A DNA stretch of 35,830 nucleotides from the IMG/VR virus record IMGVR_UViG_3300010883_000161, positions 1-35,830 of that record; one strand, given 5' to 3'. Position 1 is the first letter of the stretch, and every line of letters starts with the position of its first letter. Below, in pieces: positions 10,001 to 17,836 of this stretch. The notes beneath the pieces are model-generated. The model was not told where the DNA came from and did no database searches. It worked only from the letters and a program-made list of their open reading frames with translations. The position numbers and the translations under genes were made by a program. This DNA comes from a virus.

Positions 10001-10599
10001 CCGCCCGTAAAGTAAACGGGAAGGTCTAGGACAACTGTGGTTAGCTGGGAGGCAATACGATCGAATGCAGCCGCATCTTCCGCAAGTTGTTGGTCAGGCG
10101 TCTTTTCGCGTAACATCATCCCCGCAATGGATTGCTGGGCACCAACATTAAAAGGGTGTACGAGCCTTTCCGCCGTAGCGAAATCCGCTCCTTCTTCACC
10201 TACCTTGTCAGGCCCAGCGCCTTCCATACCCGGAGGCCACGGCACCGAGTTGGGCGTTTCCGATAGGAAGTTCGTAACCAGTTCCGAGAACGTATAGTCT
10301 GCGTTTCCCGTGGCTTCGCCGTCTGCCGTGGCTTCGCCGTTTGCGCCGGCTGGCTTCTGGCCTAGTTCCTTGATCGACTCGCGAAACTGTTCTTGGATTG
10401 GTTCTGGGTCGAATGTCGGTATGGTCGGGAGCGAGAAGTGCCTCGCAATTTCGTTTTCCGTATAACCGCCAGATTCTAAAGCCGAAACAGTCGGGGCGAT
10501 GTGGGCCGCAATCTCATCTTCCGTAAAATTGTTCTCGCGTAGTAGCGAAATTATATGCCGATCATCTCCGGCACCCGGTTCATCGAGATCGTCTGTCAC
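4006..10599 (-). CDS. Giant polyvalent internal virion protein with ART-like, thiol-protease-like and LPD38-like regions
   Basis: About 2,197 aa from GTG 10599, which overlaps the upstream stop as GTGA; a GTG at 10632 would add 11 residues. Regions seen: small acidic helices (1-75); a Gly/Ala-rich hydrophobic segment (~185-330); a SAP-like stretch (~602-640); a possible papain/transglutaminase-like domain with Cys677, His711 (HAWVE) and Asp722 (~650-760); an ADP-ribosyltransferase-like domain with YRG (Arg904) and a late Glu1000 (~895-1010); a second ART-like domain with HRG (Arg1104) and LGHDGVIV (~1080-1240); a proline-rich hinge (~1260-1310); and a long C-terminal part resembling LPD38 of large polyvalent proteins (RNPWRD, GTRVGEF, PFFGADLNGSRR, PKPFEVGMLFGT; ~1320-2050). 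It lies after the gp14-like and 644-aa proteins, where T7-type phages encode the large ejected protein. Entry into the host with enzymatic activity is inference. Confidence 0.8.
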   Translation of the reverse strand: MTDDLDEPGAGDDRHIISLLRENNFTEDEIAAHIAPTVSALESGGYTENEIARHFSLPTIPTFDPEPIQEQFRESIKELGQKPAGANGEATADGEATGNADYTFSELVTNFLSETPNSVPWPPGMEGAGPDKVGEEGADFATAERLVHPFNVGAQQSIAGMMLREKTPDQQLAEDAAAFDRIASQLTTVVLDLPVYFTGGVMGAASGGGLFSAATGTAGAFGLHAGLRSVLMNLYENGSIQTSEQFVDVMSAALIDTAKGQVVGGSVGAVGHFVPFAVPQIMGSNRLTPLVSNSAGLAAEVATMVGVASALEGKIPNWHDVTDAAIILSMLKAGRGGAKRLQPHLTKAFAKTYATTGRTPEEVFRDLQKRKDIEEDILSVNFDAEPRAYRAKEVEPKPEDIIVELENKVGPETAAALAGKELPVPPPTPEAAGVAEAKPRFEHTEDVEIVRPLASDEIHPEDDPNYRQEVLDWYILRDLLEENGFDVNSYRIPEEKLAGMNEFEIRRAQEMLSELEDASLPLTEGMTSGQFADWDAETDWDAETGLDRLPQKFTADEIAENTAAKRKMLRERLGLRVVDDAPTPRPEAPAGAEAREAVEAIKRMKVAELREAGLMPAKGGRKRDLLEEAEKRLEEAEQGSVDPEQPAEQSVEFHQLSTPEGAIMEKMFRGEKTKTLCIKCATQLAHKIEGEVVEGVLDGRTPEGEKKRILHAWVEKNEIVYDVDSGAVLSTEEFYRNLNVEETHRVDGQEAHAKAVKDKRVSFHTPSDHPALSTPRAAEVMDRPNPMDSLPEEVRDNPLTQRFREVSDSGRYDIRIETVNRDFSDTPIAQAEVTADPKNYRFIVHMEPKPSPHWKKHPDGNFFYDERISELVETEKGFKQVTLKPNSGYSNSVPFEEDSGYIYRGVSYEEMQFILREGKIESTGSGSFESQQGQTSYAVKPHTAGSYGGSFSSWDKSPSDGKPGYVIKVETPESGLVTDDPKTVIEGYEVGVRGSVAATEIVSVSELRSMTNSAGKTEILTNQWGEWVTGSSSAPSPGIVFGKPQAFDEFVASAKATPRAELPKAEPKFSAEGVEGLKLGDRDAAADIWGNVKTGEGVELDVHRGSGREESDSVYAADANGPALGEGRYSALESSVAERFGPDVESLTVRLENPYVLESDGQIKTLAGMSKSDSLPMKVADWVPILKKVRSAIESLGHDGVIVNVRLYRDFDESAGIDNVKRLREVFGASQVVEFAKKPAVPEATAESIAPSGTIDLDISDYAPPRAPAKGTVEAPAAPPSEPPTPPKPPAPPGGGEPPSEPPREPNTTKSATDQVKEHISFVAAKQKRRSPREFFESIYADWFHNEFPLNKFVAEAAGGKDALPILDDPAKLMQLLPASESRATSFLEYGPRDFHTNAVVGRSFKDILMPISGRLKDFSAYIISKRTLEVARVDDEGVLTSRTGVDLDIAQGTVEEGREEFESIAVELAEFRHHILEYLRDAGVLSPELFELLLATGKNYAPLNRVMEDDQSIARKKLSGSGDNPLFRFFGSELDIVNPLESDIKNTYLFIKAADKNQVGLMLTRLAEKHGRTDIAERVKTKIKPIKVDAKEIKRAIKKWSEEIDLTEAEAELLEEFAESELTIFRPNGFSKQPGQIAVFDGGVKTIWEIDPEVYRGFAPAEPASQHIFWRVARAAATTLRAGAVLAPGFIARNPWRDQFTAGLFSENTYIPFVNVFSGWGSLVLKDDAFQDFQVSGGPQASLVSLDRKYTKETLEEMMGTGGVVQSVRNVVKTPLETLQVLSEFSELGTRVGEFKIAMKGKERTKENVYKAGLDARNVGLDFNILGKMSKPVNMLVPFFGADLNGSRRLVLEFKNNPKRATMKVTPLAIGSLLLYLNNRDEDWYKNLPIWVKETTWPVKIGDIVYKFPKPFEVGMLFGTGTEKIAETLIEKDPDVFNEFLLTTSQDFVPGFLPTVAVPIAEVWANKKTFQKTPLVPAYLEGFLSPQQFHPYTTELSKALGMAISELPGLDDSFLSSPIVLENFVTGWGGGVGRMAMRLVDKAGRELGILPNNEKIPENLSDNPFIRGYQVRQPSMGTYYITEFYEKSFRAQKISETYKHQLATMDFDESQALLDKYGDLSMIDFQGLRSTVSDVSRLIRVISNPKIDIPVEEKRQMIDLLYRQANEVAKIGLEAIESLETDPGVGASNTFFEDEK
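8969..9004. repeat. 18-bp perfect tandem duplication inside the giant gene
   Basis: Two exact 18-bp units (8969-8986 and 8987-9004). On the minus strand they encode the repeated hexapeptide WDAETD/WDAETG in a linker of the giant protein. The duplication keeps the frame, so it probably reflects replication slippage in a tolerant linker. Confidence 0.95.
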
Positions 10600-12530
10600 T
10601 GGCACAGGCCCGTTCTGGCACACCACTGCCACGAAGTCTCATTAGGCAGTCTTTCGAGTTCGGGTTCTTCAGTCTTTTCAATCAATTGACCCGCTTCATT
10701 GATATTTCCGTGGTTCTCTTCAGCCCATTTACTAGCCGCTTCGATGGCTTCTTCCTGGGTGCCACCAAATTGAGGGTATTTGTCTAGGCCGTGCTTGCGC
10801 GCAATGGCTTTGGCTTCCTCATCCGTTAGCGGTTTCCCGTCCACCATCGTCGGAATAACAATCTCCTTGCCTCCGGTCTCATCTCCAAACCAAAAACTAC
10901 TGAGAACGACGTTACTTGCAGTGCCATCTCCGTTGTCCACCATTGGGTGTGATGTTGGGAAACCTTGCCACGTAGTAGCCTTTGGAGTTTCAACCGCGTC
11001 TGGAGGGGCAATACTAAAACTATTGATAGTATCTTTAACTTTAAACATGAGATCCACGGCTGTTTGCACCTTTTTGGTCAGGGGCGAAACGAAATTGCCG
11101 ATGCTTCTACCTACGAATCTTTTGTTTTTGGGATCGAGCAAATCGTCCGGCGTCAAACCTTCTTTGATTCCATCGTCAAATAATCCCCGTGCGTGATTGT
11201 AGAACCTTGAATAATCTGCCAGCCCTGCCGGGTCGCTGTTGGGGACATTTGACGGCGTGACCAAAAGGGCTAGAGCCGATTTCATATATTCGGCGAACAT
11301 TTTTTCTTTGATCTTGTTTGCAGGAACTTGCATAGCCTCAACCCGGTCTCGCAAGGTGGGGAAATAACTCCCGCTTAAACCACCTTTTCCGAGGAACGGA
11401 ATCAATTGCTGTACGGAGTTAATGTGATCGTCAGCTTCCGTATCGTTTACCCTGCGTAACAACTCAAATTGTACAATTGGGTTGCCTTCGCCAACTAATA
11501 AGCCTTTATTCTTTTTTTCAAGTTCACCCAGGAAATGTTCTTTGGTCTTAAAGTCGAGAGTAGAATCCAGCACGTTTTGAACGGTCAATACGGTTTCGGG
11601 ATCTTCGTCGTTTATTCTTTCAACAAAGTCTGAGGCTTCGGCCTCTTGTACTTCTTTTTCTAGCTTGTCGCGAGCGGTTTGGGCGGCGTCTTTTGCGGTA
11701 TTGATGGACCGCTGCAATACAATTCTTTCCTTAGGCTTGATGGTTGTTGCTTCTTCCAATGCCTCTTCAGCGGCATCAACATTTATATCAGCTTCAGAAG
11801 GATTGCGAATTGCCTCCTCGATGTAATTAGAAACAGTGTCGTACTCTTTTTGATTTTCGAGCGCCCCTAACTTCACCTGCCAATCTTCCCATTGTCCCTC
11901 TCGCTTTTCTATCGGAACCCAATCACTTTCGGCAAACAGTTCTTGAGCTTGCAAACCATAAATTGCTTTAATAGCAGGATCATCAGATTGGGCGGCTAAG
12001 ACCAAAAGCCCTTCGGCATTACTGTTTAGTGCTGAGAGACCTTGTTCCTGTTGGCGCTCTCCCTGCTTAATCTGAGCATTTTTTGTGTTCGTAAGCTGAA
12101 TGTTGAAGGTTTTTTCCTTAAACATCTTCAACGCGGGCGGCTTTAAGCCCTTGCTTAAATCTGCTAGTAGCTTTTCTTGATCTTTATTAAACTTCTCGGC
12201 GCTTTTGTTAATATCATCATCGTTGGACATTTCCTCTAGCTGCGAGACCGACGCTTGGCTGAATTTTATTGTCGCGGAATTTGCGGCATCGCGATCAATC
12301 TGTGCGTCCAGGCGGGCTTTATGTTCCGCTGCGTATTTGGCGTCTTTCTCTTTTTGCGCGTTTAGACGGTCATTATATGCCGCTGCGAACCCTATAAGCT
12401 CCCCCCCTAAATCTGCCGCCGATTCGATATTCCTCGCATTTGCGTTGCCTACCGCAATAACTTGATTCAGGTCCGTAGGGGTGTACGAAATCTTATTGGT
12501 ATTGATCCCTACCTGTGGGATTTTCGGCAT
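10596..12530 (-). CDS. Internal virion protein, long helical (gp15-like position)
   Basis: A 644-aa protein, mostly charged and helix-prone with long Lys/Glu/Ala/Gln stretches in its first ~330 residues (for example NDRLNAQKEKDAKYAAEHKA), consistent with a coiled-coil virion core or ejection protein. Near the C terminus (~524-617) is a module widely seen in phage virion proteins: an NGDGT turn, EIVIPTMVDGKPLTDEEA, then a helix ending in KWAEENHG. The start ATG 12530 overlaps the preceding stop (TAATG), and its own stop overlaps the giant gene. By position it corresponds to T7 gp15, but direct similarity to gp15 is not visible. Confidence 0.7.
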   Translation of the reverse strand: MPKIPQVGINTNKISYTPTDLNQVIAVGNANARNIESAADLGGELIGFAAAYNDRLNAQKEKDAKYAAEHKARLDAQIDRDAANSATIKFSQASVSQLEEMSNDDDINKSAEKFNKDQEKLLADLSKGLKPPALKMFKEKTFNIQLTNTKNAQIKQGERQQEQGLSALNSNAEGLLVLAAQSDDPAIKAIYGLQAQELFAESDWVPIEKREGQWEDWQVKLGALENQKEYDTVSNYIEEAIRNPSEADINVDAAEEALEEATTIKPKERIVLQRSINTAKDAAQTARDKLEKEVQEAEASDFVERINDEDPETVLTVQNVLDSTLDFKTKEHFLGELEKKNKGLLVGEGNPIVQFELLRRVNDTEADDHINSVQQLIPFLGKGGLSGSYFPTLRDRVEAMQVPANKIKEKMFAEYMKSALALLVTPSNVPNSDPAGLADYSRFYNHARGLFDDGIKEGLTPDDLLDPKNKRFVGRSIGNFVSPLTKKVQTAVDLMFKVKDTINSFSIAPPDAVETPKATTWQGFPTSHPMVDNGDGTASNVVLSSFWFGDETGGKEIVIPTMVDGKPLTDEEAKAIARKHGLDKYPQFGGTQEEAIEAASKWAEENHGNINEAGQLIEKTEEPELERLPNETSWQWCARTGLCQ

Positions 12531-12976
12531 TAAGTATCCTGGCTTTGCAAATACGAGGCACCTGCCCCGATCGCACCCGTAACGCCGCTAAGAATTGACC
12601 CGGTAGCATTGGCTCTAGCAAGTGCTGAGGCCGCGCTTCCCTGACGTTCGATCGAGGCGGCTTGGTCGTTTCTGGATTGTATGGCACGAATTGCGGACAT
12701 TTCGGTTTCCGCAATAGTTTCGGCCATTACATCAAGCGGGGTGCCAGAGTTTACATCGACGCCACTCCCGCCGAAATTAAGCCTTTGCCTACCTTCCAGC
12801 CGCCTACCTTGGCGCAGTATTTGTTGTGCCTCTTCAGGCCCGAGTTTTCGGACAGCCTTGGCATCAGCTTTCGCTATTTTTTTCGCTCTCCTGGCGGCTT
12901 TCTTTTTCGCGCTCGATCCCAAAATTCCGCCAAGAATCGAAGTTCCAACTTGAGCGGCAGCCGCGTATCCAGCCAT
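12530..12976 (-). CDS. Internal virion protein, gp14-like
   Basis: A 148-aa protein. It has an Ala/Gly-rich hydrophobic N terminus (AAAAQVGTSILGGILGSSA), a Lys/Ala/Arg-rich helix (KKKAARRAKKIAKADAKA), and then the pattern QQILRQGRRLEGRQRLNF followed by GSGVDVNSGTPLDV. This is a recurrent signature of T7 gp14-type internal or DNA-ejection proteins. The C terminus is again Ala/Gly-rich (GSILSGVTGAIGAGASYL). It lies between tail tubular protein B and the 644-aa internal protein, the same order as in T7-like virion modules. Confidence 0.75.
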   Translation of the reverse strand: MAGYAAAAQVGTSILGGILGSSAKKKAARRAKKIAKADAKAVRKLGPEEAQQILRQGRRLEGRQRLNFGGSGVDVNSGTPLDVMAETIAETEMSAIRAIQSRNDQAASIERQGSAASALARANATGSILSGVTGAIGAGASYLQSQDT

Positions 12977-12978
12977 AG

Positions 12979-15717
12979 TTATCGTGCTCCCGAACTGCCC
13001 ATGACGTTCATGGCTAAAAGGTTGAAACCAACAGGCAAAGTCTGACGTATTTGGATGACTTTTTCGCGATCGAAACCACCGTCAAGAATCACCTTTATAT
13101 CTCCAGTGAATGGGGCAGCGGGTGAGCCGAACACATCCCCCGCCTGACGCTCGATTATGTTTGTCCAGTTGGCGACATTTCCATCCCATTGATTTACACC
13201 CACTTCCCCGGCTTGCGAGTCAAACAGCCTCAACACAACATGGTCGGGACGTGCCATCTTCCCCATAGAAGCACCTTCCGGGTCATCCAAGTCGAGTGGC
13301 AACGACTCAAAGACGGACGTATAGCCGAGACCCGCAATTAAATTTGCGTGGGCTTTTGTAGTTGTCACGCGCCCAATGCCCGAAGTGGGCTCCGTTACGA
13401 TTACGTCGGGCAAAACGCCGCCATCACCAAGCACCTGAACAGTTTCTCCGATCAAGTGCCCGAAGGTGTCGAAAGTTGACGCCGATGGGCCACTCGACGG
13501 AGTATGCTGCGCGGGGTGGCTGTCCACAAATTGCTGAGATGACGAAACCCCGTCTAACCATTCGTCCTCAAAAAACTCGATATGACGGACTTGAGTCGCT
13601 CCCTCACCAGTACCTAAAGTACGCTTAACGACTAGCCAAACGCGATCGAATGATCCACCTGTATTTTTGTCTACCGAAACAGACTCGACCAATCCATGAT
13701 CCGCTACAACGCCACTATTATTAAATGAACCGCCGAGTTTATGCGTGTGCCACGCAAAGATTTTCTCTTCTGGAACGTAAGTGCAGCCCAATAGGACACC
13801 ATCACTACGCGCGAGCCAAATAATGTTTCGCCGATCGAACTGGTAGTCCATATCTACGATAGAGAGAGTGCGGCCAAATACGTGCCGCGCGAGTAACGCG
13901 AGATCAAATGGTTTTTGTTCTTCTCGGGAGTCTGCCCCATCGTTGCTTTCTATTGATCGGAGACCCTGCGAATTTTTGGTGACGTAGGCCGTTTCGAGTG
14001 CAACATTGACCGGATAGAGGGAACTAACGCCAACGGATGAAATTTTAATACTGTTTGTGTTGTTCGGGCCAAACGGTTCGCCGTCAAGCGTGCCGCGTAA
14101 TGAAAAGATTGCTGAGTTAGTGCCAATCAGCAGCTTTTTGCTCGTCGTAAGCCAACGAACGATATGGATTTGGCCGTCGAATATACCAAATCGCACGCCG
14201 TTAGTAGCAACTACAGACTTCGCGGCATCAACTGCCGTTGTACGCATCACATTAAGCGAGCCTGTGTTACTCGTTGACACGAAGTTTGGCATTGTCGGTT
14301 CGCCCGAGAAACATAAACGCTGCTCGGCTAGAGCCACCGTTGTAGGGTAGTTACCCCCGTACCAAGCCCCTAGATGCCATTCAAGGAGAGCCCCTGGGGC
14401 TCCTCCTATAGTCTGGAACACGATCCCGCTTGCAACAGTTTTGAACGAACTTGGCAAGCTATCAATAATAATATAACCGGGGGCCGTTCCGGCATCGTTC
14501 AACCGTATCATGCGCCCGATGTCGTCTAAACCAAACCCCGCTCCGTCATTTACTGCGTCAAGATCCGATGCGGTAACGGAACATCGTCCCAAGAAAGCGT
14601 GGTTAGTGGTCGTGGCAGCGCCATCACCCTCGTCCAGAAAAGGACCGTCGATAAAGTCGACGTCGACTAGCTGCCACTCCCCATTGGGGTTATCGGTTGT
14701 TCTTTGAATTATCCGCGTCAGTTGAGCTGGCCGGTGGTTTTTGTGGACGATGTAGAGCCGCTCCGGTGACTGTGCAAACCGTATATCTTGGATTTCGTCA
14801 TCTAAATAAGTTGTCGCAATCTCGGTTTTCAAGGCGTCCGCAGGAGGACTTAACGGACTCGACACGAAATTCCAGGGAAGAGGTTGATTGCTGCTGATAA
14901 TAGTTACCGGTGCGCCGCCGGGTGTTAGCGAAAGCTGAAATTTATCTCTGAGCCCGACCTTAGCTTTGAAGAACTCAAAGGTTCCGACACCCGCTGAAGT
15001 TATGTTAATAATTGAGCCTACTGATACTGTGGACACTTGAAAGTGATCCGCATCAACTACGGTGACGAAATAGTTTGTAAACCCATCAAGGCCCCCCGGA
15101 AATTCCAAATCGTTTCCCGTTGGCGCGATTCCCCTAATTCTGAACGGGCCAGCTTGGGATAAGTAGCCATGCGGGGCGTTTGTACCTATCGTATCGGTAG
15201 CGATGTCGACGCCCGAGGGACACGACATCGTAGAGTTAGTGTCCTGCTTTATGTAATAGTCAACACCGAAACTTAGGCCATTGGGCGGGGTGCCGGTGGT
15301 AATCCGAAACGGGCCTTGCCCATCCCGATAGCCGTGACCAGTCCTGAAAATAGAGTTAGGGACAGTGCCCACCGGGTCGGCGAATAATTTAGGATCTGCC
15401 GGGTAATCAAATTCTCTGTCAGGTATTTCAATGATGCTCGTACCCGAGAATATCCGAATCGTGTTTTGCGAAAACTCAAGCTGATACGACGAGCCATCGC
15501 CAGAAACAAACGGGGTGAGAATCGAAGTCCCACCACTAGAAGCAGCAGCGGTTACATACCGCGTTCCACTCCTTCGGTGAAGCCCACCCTCTGGCGTAAC
15601 AATGAAGTTTTCGACTTTCTTTGCGCCAGTGGTGTATTTATCAATGTCTGTACGCCCACGGACTTCCGGCGCTAGAGTTCCACCGCTGAACGCATCTTGT
15701 TTATGGGAGAACCTCAA
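12979..15717 (-). CDS. Tail tubular protein B-like (T7 gp12-like nozzle)
   Basis: A 912-aa tail protein. The N-terminal region FSGGTLAPEVRGRTDIDKY with AKKVENFIVTPEGGLHRRSGTRYV is characteristic of gp12-type tail tube or nozzle proteins, which extend the short tail and connect to the fibres. The rest is long beta-rich repeats. The start is TTG 15717: it forms TTGA with the stop of the preceding gene and has GGAGAG six bases upstream. A TTG at 15738 would add seven residues but lacks that site. It is longer than T7 gp12 (about 790 aa). Confidence 0.85.
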   Translation of the reverse strand: MRFSHKQDAFSGGTLAPEVRGRTDIDKYTTGAKKVENFIVTPEGGLHRRSGTRYVTAAASSGGTSILTPFVSGDGSSYQLEFSQNTIRIFSGTSIIEIPDREFDYPADPKLFADPVGTVPNSIFRTGHGYRDGQGPFRITTGTPPNGLSFGVDYYIKQDTNSTMSCPSGVDIATDTIGTNAPHGYLSQAGPFRIRGIAPTGNDLEFPGGLDGFTNYFVTVVDADHFQVSTVSVGSIINITSAGVGTFEFFKAKVGLRDKFQLSLTPGGAPVTIISSNQPLPWNFVSSPLSPPADALKTEIATTYLDDEIQDIRFAQSPERLYIVHKNHRPAQLTRIIQRTTDNPNGEWQLVDVDFIDGPFLDEGDGAATTTNHAFLGRCSVTASDLDAVNDGAGFGLDDIGRMIRLNDAGTAPGYIIIDSLPSSFKTVASGIVFQTIGGAPGALLEWHLGAWYGGNYPTTVALAEQRLCFSGEPTMPNFVSTSNTGSLNVMRTTAVDAAKSVVATNGVRFGIFDGQIHIVRWLTTSKKLLIGTNSAIFSLRGTLDGEPFGPNNTNSIKISSVGVSSLYPVNVALETAYVTKNSQGLRSIESNDGADSREEQKPFDLALLARHVFGRTLSIVDMDYQFDRRNIIWLARSDGVLLGCTYVPEEKIFAWHTHKLGGSFNNSGVVADHGLVESVSVDKNTGGSFDRVWLVVKRTLGTGEGATQVRHIEFFEDEWLDGVSSSQQFVDSHPAQHTPSSGPSASTFDTFGHLIGETVQVLGDGGVLPDVIVTEPTSGIGRVTTTKAHANLIAGLGYTSVFESLPLDLDDPEGASMGKMARPDHVVLRLFDSQAGEVGVNQWDGNVANWTNIIERQAGDVFGSPAAPFTGDIKVILDGGFDREKVIQIRQTLPVGFNLLAMNVMGSSGAR

Positions 15718-16277
15718 AAGTATCTCTCCGTAATCCAACTATTCTGCTCGATCTTGCGTTGCTTATCCTCTTGACCGTCCGCAGTTTTTGCGACTCGCAA
15801 TGCCTCTTGAAACTGCGATTGCATCTGATCGACCACCGTGCCCGTTTGCGACAACGATTCGGCCCACTCATAGGCGCATCTTGACGCGAGCGCCTCTCTA
15901 AATGCAATGTCCATATCATTCTCGGAGACTCTGCCCACGTAGATAATCTGAAGCGGCGCGTCTAAATCGGTTACGATTGTATTCCCTTCCTTCCTCCACT
16001 CTTCGTCACTTCCGTTATTCACGGTGTAAAGACGCAAATTATCCGAAGGTAGCGTGAACTGGCGGGCGAAACCCCATGCGGGCTTTGCCGTGTCCGCTGC
16101 AAGAGAAATTCGTTTCATCGCAAAGTTCCACGGACTTCCACGCAACAACGCATCGCGAATCTCTTCGTAAGTAGCGTTTGCAATACGCGCTTGTGGCGAT
16201 TGGTCTGTTCGCGAGGTAATGGGTTGCTCGCCCAGCTTTCGCAGTCCCGCGTTAATAATGTCTACATCGGACGCCAT
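15714..16277 (-). CDS. Tail tubular protein A-like (T7 gp11-like gatekeeper)
   Basis: A 187-aa protein. DVDIINAGLRKLGEQPI at the N terminus, ATYEEIRDALLRGSPWNFA (~35-54), WGFARQFTLPSDNLRL (~66-83) and the C-terminal helical region with FREALASRCAYEWAESLS are the standard pattern of tail tubular protein A, the ring between portal and nozzle. AGGAG lies seven bases before ATG 16277. It overlaps the gp12-like start (TTGA) and is close to the length of T7 gp11 (196 aa). Confidence 0.88.
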   Translation of the reverse strand: MASDVDIINAGLRKLGEQPITSRTDQSPQARIANATYEEIRDALLRGSPWNFAMKRISLAADTAKPAWGFARQFTLPSDNLRLYTVNNGSDEEWRKEGNTIVTDLDAPLQIIYVGRVSENDMDIAFREALASRCAYEWAESLSQTGTVVDQMQSQFQEALRVAKTADGQEDKQRKIEQNSWITERYF

Positions 16278-16301
16278 GTATGGCTCCTATGTGAAGGGCA
16301 A

Positions 16302-16317
16302 GGGAACTTAAGCTCCC
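16302..16317 (-). terminator. Short hairpin between decoration and tail-tube genes
   Basis: Read on the minus strand, GGGAGCTTAAGTTCCC can fold with a six-pair stem (one G-U pair) and a TTAA loop. It is preceded by a G-rich run (GGGGTGGAGGGTGGGGG) and has no T-tract after it. It may be a weak or processing structure separating the capsid group from the tail genes. It does not qualify as a strong intrinsic terminator. Confidence 0.25.
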
Positions 16318-16346
16318 CCACCCTCCACCCCAGCGGCAGCTAGGAA

Positions 16347-16847
16347 TCAGTCACCTGCTGTGTAGGTCATTCGCAATGACATCGTGTTGACGTTTGAGCC
16401 CGCAGCAACGAGTGTCGCCGTGACGTCATACTCAAGGTTCGGATCTTCAGCGAGTCCAAGTAGCTCGTAAACCGCTTGCTCGGATGTTGCAATCGTCAAA
16501 GCCGAAGCCGCGCCAACCCGCAACTCTTCATTCAGGATCAGGGCAGCTAGTGACCGTGCGTCCTTGAAGAGATTGTCGTCAACCGCAGCACCACCATTGA
16601 TGCTGTGAAGACCGAAGTTTACATCCGTCATCCCGGTAATCGAAGCGAGAGTGGACATTTGCAGACTCGTGATGACATCGCCGGACTTCACGCGGAAGTA
16701 CCGAACAACGTCAGTGGCTGACTGCGTGCCTGCAAAGGCGATGATTGCGGTCTTCGTGCGAAGTCGACCGCCATTGGTGCGGACGTCAGTTCGCTTCGAT
16801 GGACTTGCGACCAACGATGCAATTTGACTCGAATTAATATCAGGCAT
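16347..16847 (-). CDS. Putative capsid decoration or head-associated protein
   Basis: A 166-aa protein of predicted beta structure. The sequence pattern VVRYFRVKSGDVITSLQM followed by hydrophobic and acidic strands, DVNFGLHSINGGAAVDD and a C-terminal EYDVTATLVAAGSN strand region is common among small phage structural proteins encoded just after a capsid gene. It lacks a signal peptide. CAGGAG lies upstream of ATG 16847. Decoration or head-fibre function is inferred from position and composition. Confidence 0.6.
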   Translation of the reverse strand: MPDINSSQIASLVASPSKRTDVRTNGGRLRTKTAIIAFAGTQSATDVVRYFRVKSGDVITSLQMSTLASITGMTDVNFGLHSINGGAAVDDNLFKDARSLAALILNEELRVGAASALTIATSEQAVYELLGLAEDPNLEYDVTATLVAAGSNVNTMSLRMTYTAGD

Positions 16848-16920
16848 TTCGTTTGTTTCTCCTGCGACACGTCACCGCATCGCGTGTTTGGAAGAGAATC
16901 GGGGCACGACACCGCACCCC

Positions 16921-16938
16921 AATACTCAGCCAAGTATT
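16921..16938 (-). terminator. Hairpin immediately after the capsid stop codon
   Basis: AATACT-CAGCCA-AGTATT is a perfect six-bp inverted repeat that starts one base after the capsid stop (16942-16940). It has no T-tract on the minus strand. A leaky terminator, RNA-processing site or 3'-end stabiliser for the capsid mRNA is possible. Confidence 0.3.
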
Positions 16939-16939
16939 C

Positions 16940-17836
16940 TTACGGGGTTTCGTCGCAAAGAATGCGAACAATGCCCTTTTCGTCCATGCGAACAGCGCCC
17001 TCGTCCATCTCGTACCGGATCTGGGTTCCATGTCGCTTGTCGGGTCGCACGTCGATGTGTCCACGAGGTTCCGTGCCGACACCCAACTTAATCGAGTGCT
17101 TGCACCATGCGTAAACCGACCGATTGTTCCCGGCGATTGGAAGCTGCTCAGACTTCAAGAACTTGAAGCCTAGCCACGTATCCACTTCACCGTGAACAAG
17201 TGCCTTGACGCTATTGAAGTCCGAATCCTTGAACTCCGTATCGTCAAGAAGACCCTTACGGGCAGCCGCGTTGGCAACGATAAACCATTGATAGTCGCCA
17301 CCCTCCATGTTGTTAGAGGCTTCAAGCATCGCCCTCGCCTGGGTGAGCTTTGCCGTTGTGAGACTGGTCCCAGCGACAGCAATTTCATAGCCGGTGTTTC
17401 CAGCGATCACGGTTGACGTATCAAATGCCGCACTTCCGGCACCATCAACACCCGTCGAAGCCACAGCGTCGAAAGCATCAATGATGATCTTGTCTTCCTT
17501 GCGACCGGCAGCCCGTGCAAACGATTGAACGTATGCGTTTGTCGGGTCGTTCAAAGTGCGAACGAGGTCAGGACGGTCAACCATGTCCGCGAGGTCGAAC
17601 GGCTTCAGCGTAAGCATCCGTCGTTTGTGCGGAACGTCCGTCAGTGGCGTATCGCCGTGACGGTTGGTGACTTCGGACATTTCGACCGAATCTATCTGAT
17701 CGAAAAACGCGCGGTCTCCGTTGATCCCGGCCTCTACGGAAACGCCAGCCCGTAGTGCCCCACCCATTTCTTGCTGGAGTAGCGTAATGCCATCCGTGAA
17801 TTGCTTTACAAAAGCAACGTCGATTGTCTGACTCAT
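16940..17836 (-). CDS. Major capsid protein
   Basis: A 298-aa HK97-fold-type capsid protein of the group found in T7-unrelated podoviruses. Recognisable stretches are FVKQFTDGITLLQQEMGGALR (split over residues ~9-29), RAFFDQI, TNRHGDTPLTDVPHKRRML (~58-76), DLADMVDRPDLVRTLNDPTN (~80-99) and the C-terminal KLGVGTEPRGHIDVRPDKR. It has no obvious N-terminal delta domain, in keeping with the separate scaffold gene upstream. AGGAG precedes ATG 17836. A 158-base leader separates it from the scaffold gene, the largest gap in the head module. Confidence 0.88.
   Translation of the reverse strand: MSQTIDVAFVKQFTDGITLLQQEMGGALRAGVSVEAGINGDRAFFDQIDSVEMSEVTNRHGDTPLTDVPHKRRMLTLKPFDLADMVDRPDLVRTLNDPTNAYVQSFARAAGRKEDKIIIDAFDAVASTGVDGAGSAAFDTSTVIAGNTGYEIAVAGTSLTTAKLTQARAMLEASNNMEGGDYQWFIVANAAARKGLLDDTEFKDSDFNSVKALVHGEVDTWLGFKFLKSEQLPIAGNNRSVYAWCKHSIKLGVGTEPRGHIDVRPDKRHGTQIRYEMDEGAVRMDEKGIVRILCDETP

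Noticed and set aside
10780-11196. 138-aa plus-strand ORF
   Set aside because: It is antisense to the 644-aa internal virion gene and has no start context.
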